DNA from: an uncultured Prevotella sp.
Lineage (GTDB): Bacteria; Bacteroidota; Bacteroidia; Bacteroidales; Bacteroidaceae
Reading direction: 5' to 3'
Length of the DNA stretch: 6,366 bases
Assembly (NCBI GenBank): GCA_900319895.1
Contig: ONQK01000038.1
Span: 1 to 6,366, forward strand
Position numbers and translations under genes: made by a program. Below are positions 1 to 6,366 of the stretch, in pieces. The number at the start of each line of letters is the position of its first letter. Position 1 is the first letter of the stretch. Below the pieces are notes generated by a model. It had not been told where the DNA came from, made no database searches, and saw only the letters and a program-made list of their open reading frames with translations.

Positions 1-373
1 CCGCGACGTACATTTCGAGCAGATTGCCTATTTCTGCGGACTAAGCATTGAGCAAATCAAAGACCTGAACCCACAATACCGCCGCAACATCATCAACGGC
101 AGCACACAACTCTCCGTCCTACGGCTACCCACGGAAGCCATCAATGCCTTCTTGGACAACGAAGAAGACCTCTATGCCTACAATGCCGACTCACTGCTGA
201 GCAAACGCATGGAAGTTACCGTCAACAACACCGTTCCCGCCTACACCACCCCCAGGAAATCGGGACGCAAGAGCAGATATTCCAGCAAGAGCAAATACAG
301 AAAAGGCAAGAAAGCAGGCAGAAGGAGCAGCCGGTCGAGCGCGAGCAGCCGGAAAAACAGGAGAAGGAGATAA
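1..373 (+). CDS. MltD-like lytic murein transglycosylase, C-terminal fragment
   Basis: The reading frame is open from base 2 and ends at TAA 371-373, so the N-terminal part, including any catalytic SLT domain, lies outside the window. The visible part begins RDVHFEQIAYFCGLSIEQIK and continues DLNPQYRRNII, then a LRLP segment and LYAYNADSLLSKR. This pattern is typical of the region after the SLT domain in Bacteroidota MltD-type transglycosylases, envelope enzymes that cleave peptidoglycan glycan strands. Family members commonly continue into one or more LysM peptidoglycan-binding repeats. None is visible here: the protein ends in a low-complexity tail in which 20 of the last 40 residues are Arg or Lys and 11 are Ser, with no acidic residue. 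The gene sits 26 bases before rel, an arrangement I recall from other Bacteroidales, where the two follow parAB. Identity rests on the C-terminal remnant alone; the catalytic domain cannot be checked. Confidence 0.68.
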   Translation, partial: RDVHFEQIAYFCGLSIEQIKDLNPQYRRNIINGSTQLSVLRLPTEAINAFLDNEEDLYAYNADSLLSKRMEVTVNNTVPAYTTPRKSGRKSRYSSKSKYRKGKKAGRRSSRSSASSRKNRRRR

Positions 374-399
374 AAAAGGACAAAAATAGCTTAAAAAAG

Positions 400-2673
400 A
401 TGCAGACAATGGACGAAATGGAGCCCCAGCAACAGCTGGAAAAAGAACAAGCCGAGGAAAAGCTCATACAAGATGCCTTCCAGAGACTGCTGGACAGTTA
501 TCTGGCATCCCGGCATCGCAAGAAAGTAGACATCATCACCAAAGCCTTCAACTTCGCACGCCAGGCACACAAAGGCGTAAGAAGACTTTCGGGAGAGCCC
601 TACATCATGCACCCCATCGCCGTCGCGCAAATCGCCAGCGAAGAAATGGGGCTCGGCTCCACCAGCATTTGCTCGGCACTGCTACACGACGTGGTAGAAG
701 ACACCGACTATACCGTCGAAGACATCGAAAACATCTTCGGGCCGAAAATCGCGCAAATCGTCGACGGGCTAACCAAAATCTCCGGCGGCATCTTCGGCGA
801 CCAAGCCTCTGCACAGACCGAGAACTTCAAGAAACTGCTGCTGACAATGAGCGACGACATCCGCGTCATCCTCATCAAAATCTGCGACCGGCTGCACAAC
901 ATGCGCACCCTGAGCTCCCAGCCAGCCAACAAACAATACAAAATTGCCGGCGAGACGCTCTATATCTATGCGCCGCTCGCCAACCGCCTCGGCCTCAACA
1001 AAATCAAGACCGAGCTCGAAGACCTGAGCTTCAGATACGAGCACCCGGAAGAATATTTCAACATCCAAAAAAAGCTGCAACTCACCCAGGACGATCGCGA
1101 CAACCTGTTTGAACGCTTCACGGCACCCATCAGGAAAGCCCTCGACGAGAAAGGCATCCAATACGACATCAAGGCGAGGATCAAGACACCTTACTCCATC
1201 TGGAACAAAATGCAAAACAAGCATGTGACCTTTGACGACATCTACGACATCCTCGCCGTGCGCATCATTTTCAAGCCCAAAAGCCCCGAAAGCGAAATCA
1301 ACGAATGCTTCGACATATACATCGCCGCCAATAAAATATACAAGTCACACCCCAACCGCATGCGCGACTGGCTGATGCACCCAAAAGCCAACGGCTACCA
1401 GGCACTCCACGTCACACTGATGTCAAAAGAAGGACGATGGATAGAAGTACAAATACGTTCCGAGCGCATGGACGAAATTGCCGAACAAGGATTTGCGGCC
1501 CACTGGAAATACAAAGATGGCGACGACACAACCGAAGACGACAACGAACTCAACGACTGGCTGCGCACCATCAAGGAAATCTTGGACGACCCGCAGCCCG
1601 ACGCGATGGACTTCCTCGATGCCATCAAGCTCAATCTCTTCGCCTCCGAAATCTTCGTCTTTACCCCAAAAGGAGAGATCAGGACCATGCCCGCAGGCTG
1701 CACGGCACTCGACTTTGCCTTCCAGATACACACCTTCCTGGGCAGCCATTGCATCGGCGCAAAAGTGAACCACAAACTCGTGCCCTTCAGCTACAAGCTC
1801 AAAAGCGGCGACCAAGTGGAAATCCTCGCCTCAAAGTCACAGCATGTGCAGCCCGACTGGGTCAACTTCGTCTATACGGCAAAGGCAAAGGGGAAAATCA
1901 TGGCGATTCTCAGACGCGAGAACAAAGAAAAGCAAAAAGCCGGCGAAGAACTGCTCAACGCTTTCCTGCGAGAACATCACATTGAGCCGACATCATTTGT
2001 GCTCAATAAACTGTGCAAGCTGCACGGGTTTTCCAAGACCGAAGAACTCTTCCTTGCCATCGGCGACAAAACGCTGAAACTCAACAACAAAGACATCAAC
2101 GAAATACTCAGCAAGAGGAAATCTGTCGAACAAGGACACGGTTGGCGGCGCTATGTACCCTTCTTGCCATCAAAAAAGAAAGGCAACGCAGAGGAAAAGC
2201 AAAATTATTTTATCGTCGAGGAGAACTTCAACCGCAAAAAACCGGTCATCATCAACGAAGAAAACATCAACGCATTCGTGTTCCGCAACTGCTGCCATCC
2301 CATTCCCGGCGACGACGCATTGGGCTATATTGACGACAAAAAGCACATCGAGATCCACCACCGCGCGTGCCCCGTCGCCGCAAAGCTCAAGTCAAGCTTC
2401 GGCAACCGGATCTTAGATGCCAAGTGGGACATGCACCGCCGGCTGCTCTTCGATGCCACCATCCGAATACGCGGCATCGACAGAAAAGGCATGCTGAGAG
2501 ATGTTTCCGAGGTATTGTCAAACCAATTCAACATCGACATCCGGAGACTGACCGTCTCGAGCAACGAAGGCATTTTCGACGGCATCATTGAAGTGCGCGT
2601 ACACGAAAGAACGGACCTGAAAGCCATCATGCAGGCACTCAAAAACGTGAAAGGGATGAAAGAAATCGTGTAA
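400..2673 (+). CDS. rel: Bifunctional (p)ppGpp synthetase/hydrolase (RelA/SpoT family)
   Basis: This 757-residue cytosolic enzyme makes (p)ppGpp from ATP and GTP/GDP and also degrades it, setting the stringent response. All family domains are present. The HD hydrolase (about 45-200) has H71, H96-D97, E100-D101 and D163 in CDRLHNMRT, so hydrolysis looks intact. The synthetase (about 255-375) has RIKTPYSIWNKM, catalytic-position D283, the NGYQALH loop (Y333, H337) and E349 in EVQIRS, so synthesis also looks intact. TGS spans about 416-477, with H444 at the position that contacts the tRNA CCA end in RelA. A conserved-cysteine domain contains C631-C632, H654 and C657, and a C-terminal ACT/RRM domain spans about 682-757. 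The length is usual for long Rel proteins. ATG at 400 is the first start codon in this frame; ATGs at 409 and 418 are alternatives. The leader is A-rich with no strong Shine-Dalgarno. The frame is open upstream to base 52 but contains no ATG, GTG or TTG there. Probably in an operon with its neighbours. Confidence 0.96.
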   Translation: MQTMDEMEPQQQLEKEQAEEKLIQDAFQRLLDSYLASRHRKKVDIITKAFNFARQAHKGVRRLSGEPYIMHPIAVAQIASEEMGLGSTSICSALLHDVVEDTDYTVEDIENIFGPKIAQIVDGLTKISGGIFGDQASAQTENFKKLLLTMSDDIRVILIKICDRLHNMRTLSSQPANKQYKIAGETLYIYAPLANRLGLNKIKTELEDLSFRYEHPEEYFNIQKKLQLTQDDRDNLFERFTAPIRKALDEKGIQYDIKARIKTPYSIWNKMQNKHVTFDDIYDILAVRIIFKPKSPESEINECFDIYIAANKIYKSHPNRMRDWLMHPKANGYQALHVTLMSKEGRWIEVQIRSERMDEIAEQGFAAHWKYKDGDDTTEDDNELNDWLRTIKEILDDPQPDAMDFLDAIKLNLFASEIFVFTPKGEIRTMPAGCTALDFAFQIHTFLGSHCIGAKVNHKLVPFSYKLKSGDQVEILASKSQHVQPDWVNFVYTAKAKGKIMAILRRENKEKQKAGEELLNAFLREHHIEPTSFVLNKLCKLHGFSKTEELFLAIGDKTLKLNNKDINEILSKRKSVEQGHGWRRYVPFLPSKKKGNAEEKQNYFIVEENFNRKKPVIINEENINAFVFRNCCHPIPGDDALGYIDDKKHIEIHHRACPVAAKLKSSFGNRILDAKWDMHRRLLFDATIRIRGIDRKGMLRDVSEVLSNQFNIDIRRLTVSSNEGIFDGIIEVRVHERTDLKAIMQALKNVKGMKEIV

Positions 2674-2694
2674 AAAGGCTCAAAAAACATAGGC

Positions 2695-3342
2695 ATGAGA
2701 GTTACAGTTGACCATCTCACACAACTTTTCAAGGCATTCAACCAAATGTACTTTGACGACCGGCTTCCTCTGCCACGCCTGATGCTCTCGAACTCCAAGA
2801 CATGCCTAGGCTCGATGAGATGTCGCCGCAGGCGAACGCTTTTCCGCACTGAGAACTACGATTTCACCATCAGGCTGACTACCTTCTACGACATGGATGA
2901 AGGCGAGACCCAGAACATACTTTTGCACGAGATGATTCACCTGTACATTGCCTGCAACAACCTCACAGACAGCGCGCCACATGGAAGGATTTTCAGGCGG
3001 CTCATGCACGAGCTGAACCGAAAAAGCGGCAGAAACATCACCGTCAGCACATCTACAAAAAACTGGAAACGCAGCACACCGAGAACCAGGTCGAAGAAAA
3101 ACATACTGGCACTGGTCACCTGCGACGACAAGCATTTCCTGTCAGTCGTCCACTCAAAGTATGTTCAGCAACTCAACCAGCGGCTTCAGCAACAGTCGCC
3201 CATCAAACAATATTGCTGGTTCACGACTGACGACGAATTCTTCGACGACTTCCCCGTTGTCCGCTCGCTGCGCGGCAGGAAGGTCTCTGCACAACTTTTC
3301 CACGAAAAGACACAAGGCCGGTGCTGGACAAAAGAGCCATGA
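2695..3342 (+). CDS. SprT-like zinc metalloprotease-family protein
   Basis: This 215-residue protein carries a SprT-like domain in its N-terminal half. A helix and QMYFDDRLPLP (about 17-27) are followed by HEMIH, giving the HExxH zinc site (H78, E79, H82), and a third probable ligand at H96 in the HGRIF motif, about the usual spacing downstream. The SprT/Spartan fold is known for DNA-dependent proteolysis of DNA-protein crosslinks in eukaryotes, but most bacterial members are uncharacterised, so the substrate is unknown. The C-terminal part (about 115-215) has single cysteines at 143, 174 and 210 and no CxxC pairs, so the zinc ribbon found in some SprT proteins is absent. An Arg run lies at 44-47. 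No signal peptide or membrane segment is seen, implying a cytosolic protein. The ATG lies 21 bases after the rel stop, so co-transcription with rel is likely. Family assignment is firm; activity is inferred. Confidence 0.88.
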   Translation: MRVTVDHLTQLFKAFNQMYFDDRLPLPRLMLSNSKTCLGSMRCRRRRTLFRTENYDFTIRLTTFYDMDEGETQNILLHEMIHLYIACNNLTDSAPHGRIFRRLMHELNRKSGRNITVSTSTKNWKRSTPRTRSKKNILALVTCDDKHFLSVVHSKYVQQLNQRLQQQSPIKQYCWFTTDDEFFDDFPVVRSLRGRKVSAQLFHEKTQGRCWTKEP

Positions 3343-3402
3343 GGCTTGGAATGTAGGATTTCATCACAACGGCCGGTTCCAGCGCGTGCAAAATATGCTT
3401 TT

Positions 3403-5100
3403 TTACGCTGTCAACTCCTTCGCACGCTTCAAAGCGATGTCAATATGCCCACAAATATTCTCTTCGCCCAATAGCTGATGGAAACCATTGTTCCTCAGCA
3501 CCTGCTCCACCTTCGGCATAACACCGGAGAGCACGACAATAATGCCGTCGCGCTGACTGGTCTTGCACAGATTCTCCAAGTTATGCAGGCCCGTCGAGTC
3601 GATAAAGGGAACCTTTCGCATACGGATGATGCGCACTTTTGGACGGTTGCCGTAGCGCGCCATGATATCCTCGAACCGGTTGCCCGCACCGAAGAAATAG
3701 GGGCCGTTGATTTCATAAACTTCCACACCCTCGGGAATGATCAGATGTTCGAGGTCGCCGCGCCCCATGTCAGCATCCTGGTTGAGGTCTATCTCATCTA
3801 AAATCAGCTTCACCTCTGTCGTTTCCGCCATTCGCTTCATGAACAGCAGGCAGGCGCAAATCAAGCCGACTTCAATGGCTATGGTCAGGTCGAATATGAT
3901 GGTCAAGAAAAAGGTCAGCAACAACACCGTAACGTCGCTTTTGGGATTGTGCATCATGGACAGGAACGAGCGCCAACCGCTCATGTTATAAGAAACTACC
4001 ACGAGCACTCCAGCCAGGCACGCCATCGGGATGTATTGGGCAAGCGGCATGAGGAAGAGGAAAATAAGGAGCAGAACGGCGGCATGGACAATGCCTGCAA
4101 TGGGCGTCCGGCCACCGTTATTGATGTTGGTCATCGTGCGGGCGATGGCACCTGTGGCAGGAATACCGCCAAAAATAGGCGAAACCACATTGGCAATGCC
4201 CTGCCCAATCAACTCCGTGTTGGAATGATGATTATCGCCCGTCACGCCGTCTGCCACCGTCGCAGAGAGCAATGACTCAATTGCACCGAGTACGGCAATC
4301 GTGATGGCAGGGCCTATCAGCCCTTTGATAACGTTCCACGAGAGCTCGGGCACTACGGCATCTGGCAAGTTGGCACTGATGCTAAATCTGTCGCCGATGG
4401 TTTCAATAGAATCAATGCCGGCAAAACGCTTTAACAACAGCACTATAACTGTCACAATGATGATGGCTATCAAGGACCCGGGGACTTTCCTGCTAAAACG
4501 CGGAGTGACGACGATAATCACGATGCTCACCAGCCCCATCAACAGGCTCCAAGGATTGATCTTGTCAATATTCGCAAAATAAACGCCCCATTTCTCAATG
4601 AAGTCCGACGGCACAGTCCCCATGCTCATGCCAAAGAGGTCTTTAATCTGCGTCGTAAAGATCGTCACGGCAATGCCACTCGTAAAACCGACCACAATCG
4701 GATAAGGAATGTACTTGATGATAGTGCCCAGCCGCAAAATACCCAACAAAATGAGGAAAACACCAGCCATGAGGGTAGCTATCGTCAGGCCTTGAATGCC
4801 ATATTGCTCAATGATTCCTGCTACGATAACGATGAAAGCTCCCGTGGGACCGCCAATCTGCACTTTGCTCCCGCCCAATGCCGATATGATGAAACCGGCG
4901 ACAATAGCTGTAATAATACCCTTTTCAGGAGAGACGCCGGATGCGATGCCAAAGGCAATGGCAAGCGGCAAAGCCACAATGCCTACTATCAAACCAGCCA
5001 TCGCGTCTGCCAGAAATGTTCTACGGTCGTAATTCCTCAACGAAGCCAATGACTGAGGCTGAAAAACACCCTTTACTCGAGTGATAATCTTCTGATTCAT
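3403..5100 (-). CDS. SulP-family anion transporter with STAS domain
   Basis: This 565-residue inner-membrane protein belongs to the SulP/SLC26 family, whose bacterial members carry sulfate, bicarbonate or dicarboxylates. Hydrophobic segments fill about 31-420. Family landmarks are ALPLAIAFGIASGVSP (43-58), GGPTGAF (83-89) in the third helix region, AIESLLSATVADG (273-285) and the GGIPATGAIART stretch (311-322). After the last hydrophobic segment and the MKRM junction near 421, a STAS domain runs from about 445 to the end. It contains DSTGL (501-505), which aligns with the phosphorylatable loop of anti-sigma antagonists. STAS domains act in regulation or assembly of these carriers. The transported ion cannot be told from sequence; bicarbonate, sulfate and C4-dicarboxylates are all possible. 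The start is ATG at 5100, with an A/T-rich leader and a candidate promoter upstream. The gene runs convergently with the SprT-like gene, 60 bases away. Length is normal and no disruption is seen. Confidence 0.93.
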   Translation of the reverse strand: MNQKIITRVKGVFQPQSLASLRNYDRRTFLADAMAGLIVGIVALPLAIAFGIASGVSPEKGIITAIVAGFIISALGGSKVQIGGPTGAFIVIVAGIIEQYGIQGLTIATLMAGVFLILLGILRLGTIIKYIPYPIVVGFTSGIAVTIFTTQIKDLFGMSMGTVPSDFIEKWGVYFANIDKINPWSLLMGLVSIVIIVVTPRFSRKVPGSLIAIIIVTVIVLLLKRFAGIDSIETIGDRFSISANLPDAVVPELSWNVIKGLIGPAITIAVLGAIESLLSATVADGVTGDNHHSNTELIGQGIANVVSPIFGGIPATGAIARTMTNINNGGRTPIAGIVHAAVLLLIFLFLMPLAQYIPMACLAGVLVVVSYNMSGWRSFLSMMHNPKSDVTVLLLTFFLTIIFDLTIAIEVGLICACLLFMKRMAETTEVKLILDEIDLNQDADMGRGDLEHLIIPEGVEVYEINGPYFFGAGNRFEDIMARYGNRPKVRIIRMRKVPFIDSTGLHNLENLCKTSQRDGIIVVLSGVMPKVEQVLRNNGFHQLLGEENICGHIDIALKRAKELTA

Positions 5101-5141
5101 CGGATTTTACTTTAAAATTCCTTATGGTAATAAAAACGCTG

Positions 5142-5172
5142 CAAAATTATGTTTTTAGTCAATAAAAACCAA
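5142..5172 (-). promoter_or_regulatory. Putative Bacteroidota-type promoter for the SulP gene
   Basis: On the minus strand, 5149-5142 reads TAATTTTG, an exact fit to the Bacteroides -7 element TAnnTTTG. A TTG at 5172-5170 lies 20 bases upstream, close to the spacing expected for the -33 element. Transcription would begin near 5135, giving a leader of roughly 35 bases before ATG 5100. It is the best-placed match in the A/T-rich spacer. The call is from consensus only; no start site has been measured. Confidence 0.6.
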
Positions 5173-5173
5173 G

Positions 5174-5189
5174 AAAAAAGATCTTTTTT
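5174..5189. repeat. 16-bp perfect palindrome beside the SulP promoter
   Basis: Six A, then GATC, then six T form a perfect self-complementary 16-mer that ends one base before the proposed -33 TTG on the SulP-coding side. It could be an operator half-site pair, a curved or flexible A-tract/T-tract element acting like an UP element, or part of the transcription end of the upstream TonB-receptor gene, since a run of T follows on the minus strand. As an RNA hairpin it would be only A-U pairs with a GAUC loop, hence weak. Its presence is certain; its function is not known. Confidence 0.5.
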
Positions 5190-5198
5190 TGTCATCAA

Positions 5199-5240
5199 TC
5201 CCATAAGATATGTACCATTTAGGCATCATATCTCATGGAA
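5199..5240 (-). terminator. Putative hairpin terminator after the TonB-receptor gene
   Basis: Two 14-base arms, 5240-5227 and 5212-5199 on the minus strand, pair fully in the minus-strand transcript with two G-U wobbles (5239/5200 and 5234/5205). The same positions would be A-C mismatches in a plus-strand transcript, which favours function in minus-strand RNA. The 14-base loop can form a small inner GCC/GGU stem. The hairpin begins 32 bases after the receptor stop codon. No U run follows directly; the nearest minus-strand T run is at 5179-5174. It may therefore be an intrinsic terminator of unusual form or a 3'-end stabilising stem. Confidence 0.45.
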
Positions 5241-5272
5241 TTGAAAAATATAATATACTGATATTCAACGGC

Positions 5273-6366
5273 TTACAAATTCAACCGACAACTCGCTCCT
5301 GCCATCAGCCAGAGGCCTGGCTGGCGCACGGCACCCACATCGTAATAATGGTGATTGGTGAGGTTGTCGGCCTGCACCCAGAACTTGTACTGCCTGCCAG
5401 TCCAGACAATTTTCGCATCGATTTTTGCGTAAGGGTGAAAGCCGTTCATACGCTGCTGCCATCGGAAATTCCACGAGGCGGAAAGGTGCCGCCAGATGCG
5501 ATGGTCGAGTTGGGCAATCACTTTGTGACGCAGATATTCCAATGCATAAAGCGATTTGAAGATTGGCTGGCTGGTCTCGTGACGCTGATGGATAAAGGCG
5601 TAGCCGAGTTTGAGCTTTGTGATGAAAAAGCGTTCGCCCAATATCGCCGCAGGTCGCCATGCGGCATCGACGGAAAATCCCATGTTGTCGAGCTTGCCGA
5701 TGTTGAGCGCATGATACTTGCTCGAAGTTTCTGTCTCATACACCCAGTCAATCATGTTTGTGCCTTTGCTGTAGAACGTGTTGAGCGTCGCTGCCAGGCC
5801 TTTGTGCCTGAATTGTGCGCTGATTTTGAGCATGTCGGTGCGTTCTGGCAATAGGTGAAGGTCGCCTTGTTGCACGGAATTGTTGGTGTACAAGTCGGTG
5901 TAGGTCGGCATTCGAAGCGCCTTGTTCCACGATGCGCATAATTTCCAACTTGGATTGGGTCGATAACTCACGTCGATTCCGGGATAGAGCCTGAATTTGC
6001 CGTCGAGTCCTGTGTTTTGATTGGCAAGCAGACCCATGGAAAGAGTTAGTTTGTCGAGGATGAAATTATGCTCAAGAAACAGGCTGTTGTTCGTCCTATC
6101 GCCCCGCCTTTGGTATTGTCGGTTGGTCTTGGGGATGTCTCGCCAGTGCTCTTGAGCCATCATTTCGCCGAGTGCAGTGCTGAGAATCCGCTCACGCCGC
6201 ACATCGGCACCGATTGCCGTCTTTCCCAGAGTCCAAGTGTAATAGCCGTTGAGCGAAACCCCGAAGACATCGTTTCTATGGTAGTTTTCGCCCGCTGCGG
6301 CACCGGCGGTGCCCCTGATGAGTTGATAGTGGTCATAGTCACGGTGCCAATAGAGCGACGGCAAGA
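5273..6366 (-). CDS. TonB-dependent outer-membrane receptor, C-terminal barrel fragment
   Basis: The minus-strand frame is open from the window edge to TAA at 5275-5273, giving about 363 visible residues; the start, signal peptide, TonB box and plug domain lie beyond 6366. The fragment shows alternating polar/hydrophobic strands rich in Tyr, Trp and Asn, as in a TonB-dependent receptor barrel. Typical landmarks are WNKALRMPTYTDLYT (146-160 of the fragment), the following GDLHLLPER, which takes the place of the common GNPxLKPE motif, and the last strands with ADNLTNHHYYDVGAVRQPG (332-350) and a terminal RLNL. Such receptors import cobalamin, siderophores, haem or other ligands across the outer membrane using TonB energy. 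The ligand cannot be assigned here. The ending resembles the BtuB/siderophore class more than the larger SusC class, but this is only an impression. A separate terminator and promoter lie between it and the SulP gene. Confidence 0.85.
   Translation of the reverse strand, partial: LPSLYWHRDYDHYQLIRGTAGAAAGENYHRNDVFGVSLNGYYTWTLGKTAIGADVRRERILSTALGEMMAQEHWRDIPKTNRQYQRRGDRTNNSLFLEHNFILDKLTLSMGLLANQNTGLDGKFRLYPGIDVSYRPNPSWKLCASWNKALRMPTYTDLYTNNSVQQGDLHLLPERTDMLKISAQFRHKGLAATLNTFYSKGTNMIDWVYETETSSKYHALNIGKLDNMGFSVDAAWRPAAILGERFFITKLKLGYAFIHQRHETSQPIFKSLYALEYLRHKVIAQLDHRIWRHLSASWNFRWQQRMNGFHPYAKIDAKIVWTGRQYKFWVQADNLTNHHYYDVGAVRQPGLWLMAGASCRLNL

Noticed and set aside
350..400. Programmed -1 frameshift fusing the mltD tail to rel
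   Set aside because: The A-AAA-AAG heptamer at 372-378 begins inside the stop codon, and the A5 run near 354 has no good slippery register; rel has its own ATG at 400.
669..1112. Arg-rich plus-strand open frame of 147 codons inside rel
   Set aside because: It overlaps the HD domain of an intact rel in another frame, and its Arg-rich composition is expected from shifted reading of this codon usage.
3343..3410. Possible bidirectional terminator between the convergent SprT-like and SulP genes, with a T run at 3399-3404
   Set aside because: Only short stems of about 3-6 pairs with bulges can be drawn (for example 3380-3384 with 3406-3410), and the best one enters the SulP coding end.
3478..4582. 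Several plus-strand open frames within the SulP gene
   Set aside because: All lie antisense to an uninterrupted transporter with family motifs; none has independent protein features.
5210..5854. Long plus-strand open frame (214 codons) starting in the spacer and running antisense to the TonB receptor
   Set aside because: It is codon-aligned antisense to a clear barrel sequence, shows no recognisable family features, and is a typical shadow frame.
1..6366. CRISPR array, tRNA/rRNA, insertion sequence or direct-repeat attachment sites
   Set aside because: No regularly spaced repeats, no structured RNA signatures, no transposase or integrase coding, and the genes fill almost the whole window.

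Overview
This window looks like an ordinary chromosomal stretch from a member of the Bacteroidota, most likely Bacteroidales and possibly Prevotellaceae. That placement is an inference. It rests on the gene order (MltD-like lytic transglycosylase followed by a long Rel), protein signatures typical of the group, starts preceded by A/T-rich sequence rather than a strong Shine-Dalgarno, and a promoter that fits the Bacteroides-type -33 TTG / -7 TAnnTTTG pattern. No mobile element, CRISPR array, tRNA or rRNA was seen.

Layout. Positions 1-373 (+) hold the 3' end of a probable membrane-bound lytic murein transglycosylase D-like gene with a strikingly basic Ser/Arg/Lys tail. After a 26-base gap, 400-2673 (+) encodes a complete bifunctional (p)ppGpp synthetase/hydrolase. 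After a 21-base gap, 2695-3342 (+) encodes a SprT-like zinc metalloprotease-family protein. The short gaps and shared strand suggest these three are co-transcribed. A 60-base convergent gap without a convincing terminator separates them from 3403-5100 (-), a SulP-family anion transporter with a C-terminal STAS domain. Upstream of that gene (5101-5272) is an A/T-rich spacer holding a plausible SulP promoter, a 16-bp perfect palindrome and a 14-bp hairpin. From 5273 to the window edge (-) is the C-terminal barrel of a TonB-dependent outer-membrane receptor.

Functionally, the plus-strand cluster joins cell-wall remodelling to the stringent response and to a SprT-like protein of unknown target. 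The minus-strand pair is two transport genes, one inner-membrane and one outer-membrane. A putative terminator and a separate promoter between them suggest they are transcribed separately. I did not find evidence for an undescribed system. The most interesting items are the spacer architecture at 5142-5240 and the purine-rich mltD/rel junction, which is open in two frames.
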